In this document: positions 47,166-55,406 of the stretch, piece by piece
Layout: every line of letters starts with the position of its first letter
Position numbering within the stretch: position 1 is the first letter of the stretch
DNA from: Nocardioides lacusdianchii
GTDB taxonomy: Bacteria > Actinomycetota > Actinomycetes > Propionibacteriales > Nocardioidaceae
Direction of reading: 5' to 3'
Assembly: GCF_020102855.1 (NCBI RefSeq)
Contig: NZ_JADHZD010000004.1
Location: forward strand, 1-64,000
DNA length: 64,000 nt
Position numbers and translations under genes: made by a program
The notes under the pieces: generated by a model
What the model was told of the DNA's origin: nothing
Database searches by the model: none
The model's input: only the letters and a program-made list of their open reading frames with translations

Positions 47166-47381
47166 TCACCAGGTGAGCTCGATCTCGATCTCGTTGTCCC
47201 CGCCCAGCTCGACCTCGACCTTCAGCTTCACCTCGTCCGGCACGGCGACGGTCACGCGTCCGCCGTCACGGGCGAACTCGACCGAGTTGTGCTTGGCGAG
47301 GGAGTCGGCGAGGGCGCGCAGCTTGGCAGCGGCCTCCTCGCGGGTCATGGTGCGGGTCTCGTCCATCTCGAAGAGGTCCAT
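47166..47381 (-). CDS. Amphi-Trp domain protein
   Basis: 71 residues. MDLFEMDETRTMTREEAAAK followed by LRALADSLAKHNSVEFARDG and VKLKVEVELGGDNEIEIELTW at the very C terminus match the small amphi-Trp domain family (terminal aromatic Trp in an amphipathic strand). Function is unknown; many examples are encoded alone, as here. TAGGTT ends 6 nt before the ATG. Confidence 0.8.
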   Translation of the reverse strand: MDLFEMDETRTMTREEAAAKLRALADSLAKHNSVEFARDGGRVTVAVPDEVKLKVEVELGGDNEIEIELTW

Positions 47382-47387
47382 GGCCCG

Positions 47388-47393
47388 AACCTA
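47388..47393 (-). promoter_or_regulatory. -10 hexamer TAGGTT of the amphi-Trp gene
   Basis: On the minus strand TAGGTT ends 6 nt before ATG 47381; it is only 9 bp downstream of the acyl-CoA dehydrogenase stop. Confidence 0.55.
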
Positions 47394-47401
47394 GCCAGCG
47401 C

Positions 47402-48550
47402 CTACAACCCGAGCATCCGCCCGATGATCTCCTTCTGGATCTCGGTCGTGCCGCCGTAGATCGTCTGGATCCGCGAGTCGGTGTAGGCCTTGGAGATGGG
47501 GTACTCGTTCATGTAGCCGTAGCCGCCGTGCAGCTGGACGCCCGCGTCGACGACGCGCTTCTGCAGCTCGGTGGTCCACCACTTCGCCATCGAGGCGAGC
47601 GAGGTGTCGACGGTGCCGGCGTTGAGCCGCAGCACGCAGTCGTTGATGAAGACCCGCGCGATGTGGGCCTCGGTGGCCATCTCGGCGAGCACGAAGCGGT
47701 TGTGCTGGAACTTGCCGATCGGCTTGCCGAAGGCCTCCCTCTCCTTGGCGTAGGCCAGGCACAGGTCCAGCACGTGCTCGATGGCCGCGACCGCGATGCA
47801 GCCGATCGAGATCCGCTCCTGCGGGAGGTTCTCCATCAGGGAGATGAAGCCGGAGCCCTCGGCGCCGAGCAGGTTCTCCTTCGGCACGTGCACGTCGGTG
47901 AAGGACAGCTCGGCGGTGTCCTGGGCATGCAGACCCATCTTGTCGAGGTTGCGCCCGCGCTCGAAGCCCTCCATACCGCGCTCGACGACCAGCAGCGAGA
48001 TGCCCTGGTGCCCGGCGTCCGGGTCGGTCCGGCAGACCACGACGACGAGGTCGGAGAGGATGCCGTTGGAGATGAAGGTCTTCGACCCGTTGAGGACGTA
48101 GTGGTCGCCGGCGTCGACGGCCGTCGTACGGATGCCCTGCAGGTCTGATCCCGCGCCCGGCTCGGTCATCGCGATGGCGGTGACGAGGTCGCCGGAGACG
48201 CAGCCGGGCAGCCAGCGCTCCTTCTGCTCGGGCGTGCCGAGGGAGGAGATGTAGGGGACGATGATGTCGGTGTGCACGGCGAAGCCGGGCCCCGAGGCGC
48301 CGGCCCGTGCGGACTCCTCGGCGAGCACCATGTTGTAGCGGAAGTCCTTGATGCCCGGCCCGCCGTAGGCCTCGTCGACGTCGAAGCACAGCAGGCCGCG
48401 CTCGCCCGCCCTGCGCCAGATCTCGCGGTCGACGACGCCGGCCTCCTCCCACGCGGCGTGGTGGGGTGCGACCTCCTTCTCGAAGAAGGCACGCGCGACG
48501 GCGCGGAAGTCCTCGTGCTCCTGCTCGAGGATGCTGGGGCGCTCAGGCAT
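47402..48550 (-). CDS. Acyl-CoA dehydrogenase
   Basis: 382 residues, the family's normal size. It introduces a double bond next to the thioester of an acyl-CoA using FAD. Landmarks are ITAIAMTEPGAGSDLQGIR-type FAD contact (about 125-145), FISNGILSDLVVVVCR, the Arg-rich helix ERISIGCIAVAAIEHVLDLC, QLHGGYGYMNEYPISKAYTD and IQTIYGGTTEIQKEII, with the catalytic Glu in GTTE. The start at 48550 has GGAGAGAG upstream and overlaps the end of the MpaB-like gene by 8 bp. It is the third gene of an operon led by an LLM oxidoreductase. Confidence 0.93.
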   Translation of the reverse strand: MPERPSILEQEHEDFRAVARAFFEKEVAPHHAAWEEAGVVDREIWRRAGERGLLCFDVDEAYGGPGIKDFRYNMVLAEESARAGASGPGFAVHTDIIVPYISSLGTPEQKERWLPGCVSGDLVTAIAMTEPGAGSDLQGIRTTAVDAGDHYVLNGSKTFISNGILSDLVVVVCRTDPDAGHQGISLLVVERGMEGFERGRNLDKMGLHAQDTAELSFTDVHVPKENLLGAEGSGFISLMENLPQERISIGCIAVAAIEHVLDLCLAYAKEREAFGKPIGKFQHNRFVLAEMATEAHIARVFINDCVLRLNAGTVDTSLASMAKWWTTELQKRVVDAGVQLHGGYGYMNEYPISKAYTDSRIQTIYGGTTEIQKEIIGRMLGL

Positions 48551-49430
48551 GTGATCTCTCTCCGTGCGGGTGGGCGTTCAGGTGGTCGAGCATCGCCAGC
48601 GGTCCGAGGTCCTCGAGCCGGTGGCCGTGTGGGTATGTGGTCGGTCGGTGGACGTACGCCGTGCGCCGCGGGGGCGCGAACCGGAGCAGCCGTCCCCGCA
48701 GCCGGAGCCCGGCGCGCACCGCACGGACGAACCACTGCGGCTGGCGCGGCAGGCCGAGGGCCTCGCGCAGCGGCTCGTCCATGACGGCGATCGTCACGCG
48801 TCGCAGCAGCGGACGGATCGGCGCGGGGGACACCTCGCGGGCGATCCGGATCGACGCCTCGGCCAGCCGGGTGGCGGCCGGGGTGTGGGCGAAGCGGCGG
48901 CGCTCGTGGTCGAGCAGCAGCGCGAGGTAGCCGTCGTACGTCGTGGGCAGGTCCTTGAGGCCCATCAGCTCGCCGAAGCGGGTGGTCACCTTCGCGATCG
49001 CTGCGAGCTCGTGGGGGTCGAGCGGGCGCCAGCCGTAGGCCTCGATCCACCGGACCGGGCCGACGATCGTCGTCGCGAGGACGTAGGCGAAGTCCTCTGC
49101 CGCGATGTCGTAGTGCCCGTGGATCCGGTTGAGCCGGCGCAGCGCGGCGTGCGAGCGCGGGGAGTCGATGCCGTCCAGCGTGGCCTCGTCGCCGATGAGG
49201 ATGGTGTCGTCGTAGCGCTTGACGCCGTGGTCCTCGAACTCGCGCGTCCGGTCGAGCAGCTCCGCGATCGAGGGGATGCCGTAGTCGCGCATGAAGGCGA
49301 TCCCGGTGCCCTGGACGTAGTCCCAGGGGAACTCGTGGCGCGCGGTCAGCTGCAGGATCTCGTCGTGGTCGACCTCCGGGTCGAGGGAGCGGATCCGGCG
49401 CAGGTTGTCGTGGCGACCCGGAGCGTGCAC
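48543..49430 (-). CDS. MpaB-like oxygenase (DUF2236)
   Basis: 295 residues from GTG 49430. The family resembles latex-clearing protein and MpaB-type oxygenases: PWDYVQGTGIAFMRDYGIPS near the N terminus, the RTREFEDHGVKRYDDT segment, and RSHAALRRLNRIHGHYDIA, whose His residues may bind haem. MpaB relatives cleave isoprenoid side chains, so an isoprenoid or long-chain lipid is a possible substrate. It starts 4 bp after the LLM gene stop and overlaps the acyl-CoA dehydrogenase start by 8 bp, so the three are tightly coupled. Confidence 0.8.
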   Translation of the reverse strand: MHAPGRHDNLRRIRSLDPEVDHDEILQLTARHEFPWDYVQGTGIAFMRDYGIPSIAELLDRTREFEDHGVKRYDDTILIGDEATLDGIDSPRSHAALRRLNRIHGHYDIAAEDFAYVLATTIVGPVRWIEAYGWRPLDPHELAAIAKVTTRFGELMGLKDLPTTYDGYLALLLDHERRRFAHTPAATRLAEASIRIAREVSPAPIRPLLRRVTIAVMDEPLREALGLPRQPQWFVRAVRAGLRLRGRLLRFAPPRRTAYVHRPTTYPHGHRLEDLGPLAMLDHLNAHPHGERSHA

Positions 49431-49434
49431 GGCG

Positions 49435-50475
49435 TCAGGACACCCATTCCTTTAGCTGCGCGACGAGGGCGGCGGGGTCCTCGCCGACGGGCGTGATGTT
49501 GAGGTCGGTGACGCCGGCCTCGGCGAAGGCGGCGATCCGCTCCCTGACGTACGACGCCGGGCCGACGAGGTTGGCGGCCTCGAGCCACTCGGTGGGGACG
49601 AGCGCCTCGGCCTCCTTCTTCTTGCCGGAGAGGTAGAGGTCCTGGATCTCCTCGGCCTCCTTCTCGTAGCCGTAGGCGCGGGCCACGTCGTTGTAGAAGT
49701 TCTTGCCCTTCGCGCCCATCCCGCCGACGTAGAGGGCGAAGACCGGCCGCGCGAAGTCGAGCAGCGCCTTGGTCTCCGCGCCCTCGCCGATCGCGAGCAT
49801 GCCGCCGGCCATCACCTGCAGGGGCGCGAGCCCGTCGATGCGCTTGGCGTTGCCCGCGGCCAGCGCTTCGCCCCACACCAGGTGCGCCTTCTCGGGGTGG
49901 AACAGGTGCGGGATCCAGCCGTCGGCGATCTCGGCGGTCTGCTCGACGTTCTTCGGGCCGAGCGCCGCGATCCAGATCGGGATGGTGTCGCGCTCGGGAC
50001 GGGTGAGGAGCTTGAGCGGCTTGCCCAGCCCGGTGACCGCCCCGTGCTCCTTGGTCAGGGGCAGGTGGAACGTGCCGTCGGCCGCCAGGGGCTCGCGCTT
50101 CAGGCCGCTGCGGATGATCTCCACGACCTCCGCGGTGCGCGCCATCGGCTTGGAGTACGGGACGCCGTGGAAGCCCTCGATCACCTGCGGTCCGCTCACC
50201 CCCAGGCCGAGGATCGCGCGTCCCTGGCTGACGTTGTCGAGGCCGGCGGCGGTCTGGAGGAGCGCACCAGGGGTGCGGGAGTAGATGTTGAGGATCCCCG
50301 AGCCGATCTGCACCGTCTCGGTCTTCGCCGCCAGGTAGCCCATCAGCGTGGGGGAGTCGAAGCCGTACGCCTCTGCGACCCACACGCTGTCGAGCCCGGC
50401 GCGCTCGAGGGCGACCACGTCGTCGGCCGCCTTGCGCGGGTTGCCGTCGTACATCAGGAGGGAGGCGAGGCGCAT
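49435..50475 (-). CDS. LLM-class (luciferase-like) F420-dependent oxidoreductase
   Basis: 346 residues from ATG 50475; the frame extends to 50511 through the palindrome and that start was rejected. The luciferase-like barrel is seen in MRLASLLMYDGNPRKAADDV, GLDSVWVAEAYGFDSPTLMG, QIGSGILNIYSRTPGALLQT, RAILGLGVSGPQVIEGFHG and the late GGMLAIGEG. Actinobacterial members with this pattern generally use F420 rather than FMN. The substrate is unknown; the operon context with acyl-CoA dehydrogenase and MpaB-like oxygenase points to lipid, isoprenoid or sterol catabolism. Confidence 0.87.
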   Translation of the reverse strand: MRLASLLMYDGNPRKAADDVVALERAGLDSVWVAEAYGFDSPTLMGYLAAKTETVQIGSGILNIYSRTPGALLQTAAGLDNVSQGRAILGLGVSGPQVIEGFHGVPYSKPMARTAEVVEIIRSGLKREPLAADGTFHLPLTKEHGAVTGLGKPLKLLTRPERDTIPIWIAALGPKNVEQTAEIADGWIPHLFHPEKAHLVWGEALAAGNAKRIDGLAPLQVMAGGMLAIGEGAETKALLDFARPVFALYVGGMGAKGKNFYNDVARAYGYEKEAEEIQDLYLSGKKKEAEALVPTEWLEAANLVGPASYVRERIAAFAEAGVTDLNITPVGEDPAALVAQLKEWVS

Positions 50476-50485
50476 GCCAGCAATC

Positions 50486-50504
50486 GTGACAGTGGAACTG
50501 TCAC
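50486..50504. promoter_or_regulatory. Perfect palindromic operator upstream of the LLM operon
   Basis: GTGACAGT (50486-50493), spacer GGA, ACTGTCAC (50497-50504): an 8-bp perfect inverted repeat of TetR-operator style. It lies 11 bp upstream of ATG 50475 and overlaps a -10-like CACGAT that ends 7 nt before the start, so a bound repressor would block initiation. Confidence 0.65.
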
Positions 50505-50514
50505 GGTGCAAGGG

Positions 50515-52263
50515 TCAGCTCGTCCCGTGCCACGACTCCCAGAGCGCGGCGTAGGACCCGCCGGCGGCGACGAGGTCGTCGTGCGAGCCGAACTCCGCGA
50601 TCACGCCGTCCTCCACCACCGCGACGCGATCGGCGTCGTGGGCGGAGAAGAGCCGGTGCGCGATCGCGATGACCGTGCGTCCCTCCAGCACCGCCGCGAG
50701 CGAGCGCTCGAGGTGCCGTGCCGCGCGCGGGTCGATGAGCGACGTCGCCTCGTCGAGCACCAGCGTGTGCGGGTCGGCGAGCACGAGCCGGGCCAGCGCG
50801 ATCTGCTGGGCCTGGGCCGCAGTCAGGGCCCGACCACCCGAGCCGACGACCGTGTCGAGCCCGGCGGGCAGCTGGTCGACCCACTCGAGCGCGTCGACGG
50901 CGCCCAGCGCGGCGCGTACGGCGTCGTCCGACGACCCCGGTCGGGCGAGCACGACGTTCTCCCGCAGGGTGCCGACGAAGACGTGGTGCTCCTGGGTCAC
51001 GAGCGCGACGTGCCCGCGCAGGTCGCCCAGTGGCAGCTCGACGAGGCCGACGTCGCCGACCGTCACCGAGCCGGTGCGCGGGGGATGGATGCCGGCCAGG
51101 AGGCGACCCAGCGTCGACTTGCCCGCGCCTGACGGGCCGACCATCGCGATCCGCTCACCCACGCCGACGTCGAGGTCGATGCCGTGGAGCACGTCGCGCC
51201 CCTCGACGTAGGAGAAGTGCACGTCGTCCGCGTCGAGCTTCTCCGACGACGGCGTGCGCCCCGAGACCTCGCGGTCGTCCGGCACCTGCGCCACGCCGAG
51301 GAGGCGGGCGAGGGAGGCGGCACCGAGCTGGAGCTCGTCGAGGATCGACACCATCCGGTCGACCGGGTCGATGAGCATCTGGACGTAGAGCGTCGCGGTC
51401 GTGACCTCGGCCAGCGAGACCTCGCCGCGGGTGTAGAGCCAGCCGCCGAAGAGCAGCGTGCCGACGACGGGCAGGAGGTAGCTCAGCTCCATGCTCGGGA
51501 AGAAGACGGTGCGCAGGCGCAGGGTGTACTTCTCCGCCTCGAAGGACTTCGCGCAGTCGTCGTCTCCCAGCTCGACCCGCTTCGTGCCGAGGCCGAGCGC
51601 CTCCACCGTGCGCGAGCCCTCGACGGTCTCCGACAGCGTGGTGGTGATCTGGGAGTACGACGCGGTCTCGGCGAGGTAGCCGTCCTTGGCTCGGGCGAGG
51701 TACCACCGAAGCCCGACCACCAGGGGCGGCATCGCGAGCAGGCAGGGGAGGAACACCCACCAGCCGACGCTCAGCGCGGCGGCGAAGATCAGGAGCGCCG
51801 AGACGACGGCGATGGTCCACTCGGGCAGGGCCCACCGCACCGACCACCCCAGCTGGTCGATGTCGGAGCCGGTGCGGGTCAGCAGGTCACCGGACCCGGC
51901 CGCCTCGACGGTGCCGACCGGCAGGGCCAGGGTGTTGGCGACGAAGTCCTCGCGGAGCTCGGCGAGCACCAGCTCGCCCATCACCTGGGAGCGGTAGCGG
52001 GCGTAGCGGGTCAGCACCGACTGCAGGACGAGGAAGATCGCCAGCCACATCACGATCTCGTCGACGTGGGAGCGGGTCGTGCCGTTCTCGACCGACTCGA
52101 CGAGGTCGCCGAGCAGGCGGGGCGCGGCCAGTGCGGTCAGCGCGGCCAGCACGTGGAGGCCGAGCGCGGTCCACAGCAGGCGGGGGTGCCGGTGCGCGAC
52201 CTGGCCGACGTAGCGGCGTACGGCCCTGCCGTCGGCGATCGGCAGGCGGGTGCTCACGCTCAT
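50515..52263 (-). CDS. ABC exporter half-transporter 2 (ATPase-competent Walker A/B, degenerate signature)
   Basis: 582 residues from ATG 52263. The N-terminal membrane domain has about six helices (about 25-315). The nucleotide-binding domain has an intact Walker A, MVGPSGAGKSTLGRLLAG (about 372-389), a Walker B plus catalytic Glu, HTLVLDEATSLIDP (about 499-512), and switch His in AIAHRL. Its signature reads RALTAAQAQQIALARL instead of LSGGQ. It pairs with the upstream half-transporter as a heterodimer exporting an unknown small molecule, lipid or peptide. The gap to the partner (52264-52339) holds palindromic sequence. Confidence 0.88.
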   Translation of the reverse strand: MSVSTRLPIADGRAVRRYVGQVAHRHPRLLWTALGLHVLAALTALAAPRLLGDLVESVENGTTRSHVDEIVMWLAIFLVLQSVLTRYARYRSQVMGELVLAELREDFVANTLALPVGTVEAAGSGDLLTRTGSDIDQLGWSVRWALPEWTIAVVSALLIFAAALSVGWWVFLPCLLAMPPLVVGLRWYLARAKDGYLAETASYSQITTTLSETVEGSRTVEALGLGTKRVELGDDDCAKSFEAEKYTLRLRTVFFPSMELSYLLPVVGTLLFGGWLYTRGEVSLAEVTTATLYVQMLIDPVDRMVSILDELQLGAASLARLLGVAQVPDDREVSGRTPSSEKLDADDVHFSYVEGRDVLHGIDLDVGVGERIAMVGPSGAGKSTLGRLLAGIHPPRTGSVTVGDVGLVELPLGDLRGHVALVTQEHHVFVGTLRENVVLARPGSSDDAVRAALGAVDALEWVDQLPAGLDTVVGSGGRALTAAQAQQIALARLVLADPHTLVLDEATSLIDPRAARHLERSLAAVLEGRTVIAIAHRLFSAHDADRVAVVEDGVIAEFGSHDDLVAAGGSYAALWESWHGTS

Positions 52264-52322
52264 ACGCGTACTCGCTTCGCTCCGTGCGCGCATGAGGCAC
52301 ATGACGCACAGCTCTGGATGAT

Positions 52323-52345
52323 GAGCTCGCTGCGCTCGCTCATAC
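52323..52345. repeat. Palindromic repeat A core at the ABC gene junction
   Basis: GAGCTCGCTGCGCTCGCTCA (52323-52342) is a palindrome sharing the 15-nt core GCTCGCTGCGCTCGC with repeat A at 31232-31246. It contains the TGA stop of the upstream ABC gene (52342-52340, minus strand). The adjacent ACTCGCTTCGCTCCGTGCG (about 52270-52288) looks like a related fragment. Confidence 0.7.
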
Positions 52346-54052
52346 CGCCGCCTCCACGTCACGTACGACGACGCGGCGGTAGGCCGCGACCTCGGTGAGC
52401 AGCTCGGTGTGGGTGCCGACCGCGACGACCCGGCCGTCGACGAGGAAGGCCACCTCGTCGACGGCGTCCAGCAGCAGGGGGCTGACGGTGGTGACCACGG
52501 TCGTGCGGCCCTCACGGTGCGCCCGCAGCCGGTCGGCGATCCTCGCCTCGGTGTGGGCGTCGACGGCGCTCGTCGGCTCGACGAGCACGAGGACCTCCGG
52601 GTCGGCGGCGAGGGCGCGGGCCAGGACCAGGCGCTGGCGCTGGCCGCCGGAGAAGGAGCGGCCCTTCTCGGTGACGACGGAGTCGAGGCCCTCGGGCAGA
52701 GCCTCGAGGATGTCCTCGGCGGAAGCGGTGAAGAGCGCCTTCTCGACGTCGCCGTTGCCGCGCTCGTCGATGCGGTCGGCCAGCCGGCCGGCGAAGAGGG
52801 CAGCCCCGGTGTCGGAGACCATGATCCGCTCGCGGACGTGGGCGTGGCGCAGGGAGGTGAGCGGCACGCCGCCGAGGGAGACCTCGTCGTCCTGCTCGGC
52901 CGCGCAGAGCCCGAGCCGGTCGGCGAGCAGGGCCGAGTCGTCGGGCTGCTCGGAGACGATCGCGGTGATCTGCCCGGGCCGGACCCTCAGGCCCGAGCGG
53001 GCGTCGTGCAGCTCCGAGCCCGCGGGCGGGGGAGCAGCGGGCGTGACCGGCTCCACGACGTCGGGCAAGAGTGCCATCACCCGGCACACCCGCGACGCGG
53101 CGACGCGGCCGCGGATGAGCTTGTTGGCGAACTCGGTCGCCGTCCGCAGCGGCAGCATGAGGAAGGCGGAGTAGCCGTAGAACGCGACCAGCTCGCCGGC
53201 GGAGATCTCGCCCGCCACCGCGGAGCGGGCGCCCAGCCAGACCACGAGCACGACGAAGACGCCGGGCAGGAAGACCTGGAGCGCGTCGAGGACCGACTGG
53301 AGCTTGGCGACGTTGACCGCGGCGGTCCGCGTGGCCTGCGACTCGCGGCGGTAGCGGTCGAGGAAGACGCCCTCGCCGCCGATCCCGCGCAGGACGCGCA
53401 GGCCACCGACGATGTCGGTGCCGGTGTTGGACAGGTCCGAGCGCATCTGCCGCTCGGTGGCGCTGCGCGCCTGCAGCGGCTTGAGGAGCGGGCCCATCAC
53501 CAGCAGGAGCAGCGGGACGCCGATGAGCACCACCAGGCCGAGCTGGACCGAGGTGCTGAGCAGGATCGCGGAGACGAGGAAGAAGGAGACGATCGCGCCG
53601 GCGAACCGGGCGGTCACGTCCATCACGTTGCCGATGTGGGAGAGGTCGGTGGTGCCGATCGCGATCACCTCGCCGGTGCTGACCTTGCGGGGCAGCGAGC
53701 CGCCGAGGCGCACCGACTGCCGGGTGGTCAGCTGCACGATCCGGTAGGACGCGGTCAGCCAGTTGGTCACCGCGAAGCGGTGGCGCATGATCCCCGTGAC
53801 GGCCTGGAGCAGGCCGATGAGCAGCATCACCCCGGCCCAGAGGACGAGCTGCTGCTGGTCCTTGTCGGCCACACCACGGTCGATCGCACGACCCAGCACG
53901 GCGGGCATGACCGCCTGGCACGACATCCACACGATGCCGAAGGCCATCCCGCCCAGCAGGGTGCGCCACTGCTGACGGGCCAGCCACCACAGGAAGCGGC
54001 CGGGGGTGCGATGGTCCGGCGTCCCGGGGTCGGCGACGGGCAGGGTCCTCAC
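52340..54052 (-). CDS. ABC exporter half-transporter 1 (degenerate Walker A/B, intact signature)
   Basis: 570 residues from GTG 54052, chosen because TAGGAT ends 7 nt before it; the frame upstream is Arg/Ser/Pro-rich and looks non-coding. Six transmembrane helices occupy about 28-300. In the nucleotide-binding domain (about 350-570) the Walker A is missing, with ITAIVSEQPDDSALLADRL in its place (about 361-379, no Gly-Lys-Ser/Thr); the Walker B Asp is replaced in VLVLVEPTSAVD; and the switch His is absent (TTVSPLL). The signature FSGGQRQRLVLARAL (about 467-481) is intact. It therefore cannot hydrolyse ATP by itself but completes the partner's site. Confidence 0.87.
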   Translation of the reverse strand: MRTLPVADPGTPDHRTPGRFLWWLARQQWRTLLGGMAFGIVWMSCQAVMPAVLGRAIDRGVADKDQQQLVLWAGVMLLIGLLQAVTGIMRHRFAVTNWLTASYRIVQLTTRQSVRLGGSLPRKVSTGEVIAIGTTDLSHIGNVMDVTARFAGAIVSFFLVSAILLSTSVQLGLVVLIGVPLLLLVMGPLLKPLQARSATERQMRSDLSNTGTDIVGGLRVLRGIGGEGVFLDRYRRESQATRTAAVNVAKLQSVLDALQVFLPGVFVVLVVWLGARSAVAGEISAGELVAFYGYSAFLMLPLRTATEFANKLIRGRVAASRVCRVMALLPDVVEPVTPAAPPPAGSELHDARSGLRVRPGQITAIVSEQPDDSALLADRLGLCAAEQDDEVSLGGVPLTSLRHAHVRERIMVSDTGAALFAGRLADRIDERGNGDVEKALFTASAEDILEALPEGLDSVVTEKGRSFSGGQRQRLVLARALAADPEVLVLVEPTSAVDAHTEARIADRLRAHREGRTTVVTTVSPLLLDAVDEVAFLVDGRVVAVGTHTELLTEVAAYRRVVVRDVEAAV

Positions 54053-54059
54053 TGGCCCG

Positions 54060-54065
54060 ATCCTA
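54060..54065 (-). promoter_or_regulatory. -10 hexamer TAGGAT of the ABC operon
   Basis: On the minus strand TAGGAT ends 7 nt before GTG 54052. Confidence 0.6.
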
Positions 54066-54104
54066 GGTTCGCCGACGGCCCGCCGACGAATGGTTATCGA
54101 GCCG

Positions 54105-54776
54105 TCAGCCGTCCACGGACGAGGCCCCGGCGAGGACCTCCGCCACGGCGCGGGTGCGGGGCTCGGCGCCGAGCAGGGTCGCGGTGACGAAGTCGGCGGC
54201 GTACGTCTCGAAGGTGCGGCCGTGGCGCAGCATCGCGTGGCGTCCACCGGGCACCGAGACGTGGCCGACAGTCGCGTCGCGCCCCAGGCGTCGTGCCAGC
54301 CCGGCGGACCGGGACGGGAGCGCGATGCGGTCGTCCGTGCCGTGCACCACCAGCACCTGCCTACCGGCCAGGTCGACCCGGTCGCTCGGCAGCACCCACG
54401 GGTTGAGCGCGACCACCGAACGGACCTGCGGGGCGTCGCCGCCCAGCAGTGCGGCCCGTCCGCCGAGCGAGTGGCCCACGAGGGCGACCGGCACGTCGCC
54501 GTGCTGCTCGGCGACCCGGTCGAGCGCCCATGCCAGGTCCATCACCGGCGTCGTCTGCGAGTCCCACCCTCGGTGGGAGTTGAGCAGCCGGTGGACGGCC
54601 AGCCGCGACCGACCGGCGCGGGCGATGCGCCGCGCGATCGGCACCATCCGCAGCACCGACAGCTGGGTCGGGCTCACCATCGCGCGCTCGCCCCGGCTCG
54701 CCCCGCCGTGCAGCACGACCACGACGCCCTCGGAGTCGCGAGGCGTGCGGACGGGGACGAGCCGGGCGTCTGTCAT
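54105..54776 (-). CDS. Alpha/beta hydrolase
   Basis: 223 residues from ATG 54776. The fold is clear from VVVLHGGASRGERA (oxyanion region), the nucleophile elbow VALVGHSLGGRAALLGG (Ser in GHSLGG, about 117), VLVVHGTDDRIALPS with the acidic residue, and GGRHAMLRHG with the catalytic His. Substrate unknown; esterase or dienelactone-hydrolase type is likely. Its ATG overlaps the stop of the upstream membrane protein gene (ATGA), so they are co-translated. Confidence 0.87.
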   Translation of the reverse strand: MTDARLVPVRTPRDSEGVVVVLHGGASRGERAMVSPTQLSVLRMVPIARRIARAGRSRLAVHRLLNSHRGWDSQTTPVMDLAWALDRVAEQHGDVPVALVGHSLGGRAALLGGDAPQVRSVVALNPWVLPSDRVDLAGRQVLVVHGTDDRIALPSRSAGLARRLGRDATVGHVSVPGGRHAMLRHGRTFETYAADFVTATLLGAEPRTRAVAEVLAGASSVDG

Positions 54777-55336
54777 CCGTGCAGGCCCGGGATCCGGGCG
54801 GCGATGCCGTCGAGCACGGTGGTCGGGCGCTGCTCCTCGCCGGCCTGCGCGCTGATCACGACGAGGGCGCCGGTGAGCGCCGGGACCGCCCACTGCAGCA
54901 GGCTGAGCTGGCGCTGGGCCGCGGCGACGTCGCTCGGCGTGCCGGACGAGGGCTCGGTGCCGGACTCCGCAGGCACCTCCGTGTGCGCCGACACGCGCTT
55001 GCCGAGCACGCGGCTGTAGGCCGTCACGCCGAGCGCCGCGGCGGTGAGGCCGGTCTTGATCATCGTGGTGCGCATCGCACCCTTCTGGGCGGCCACGCGG
55101 CCCGCGTCGGAGCCGAGCATGCCGATGCTCCCGATGAGGTGCGCCGCGATGGCCGCGGCATTCACCGGGGTCCAGCGGTCCCAGCCGACGTTGGCCACCG
55201 CGCCGGTGCCGCTCGGGGAGTCGGCCTGGGCCGCGGCGGGGTTGAGAGCGGTCGCGTTGGCCAGGGTGCCGCCGAACCACGCAGCGAGGCCGACGTCGTG
55301 GAGCGAGCGGGACAGGGTGTTCGTGTTCTGGGACAT
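54773..55336 (-). CDS. Small integral membrane protein of unknown function
   Basis: 187 residues from ATG 55336, which has CGGAGGAAC directly upstream. Three or four hydrophobic segments are visible (about 15-32, 58-75, 86-104 and 145-165), with AAWFGGTLANATALNPAAAQ near the start and LLQWAVPALTGALVVISAQA near the end. A soluble Glu/Ser/Pro-rich loop (about 115-140) separates the last helix. I recognise no family. It is translationally coupled to the alpha/beta hydrolase. Confidence 0.72.
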   Translation of the reverse strand: MSQNTNTLSRSLHDVGLAAWFGGTLANATALNPAAAQADSPSGTGAVANVGWDRWTPVNAAAIAAHLIGSIGMLGSDAGRVAAQKGAMRTTMIKTGLTAAALGVTAYSRVLGKRVSAHTEVPAESGTEPSSGTPSDVAAAQRQLSLLQWAVPALTGALVVISAQAGEEQRPTTVLDGIAARIPGLHG

Positions 55337-55406
55337 GGTTCCTCCGGGGACGGGGGTGACGGTCTGCTGACCGCTGTCCGTACCCCGAGCGCGCGGGGCC
55401 ATGCCC

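Noticed and set aside
54066..54247. N-terminal extension of ABC half-transporter 1 to 54247
   Set aside because: The extra residues are Arg/Ser/Pro-rich, antisense to the hydrolase gene, and upstream of the -10 hexamer at 54060-54065.
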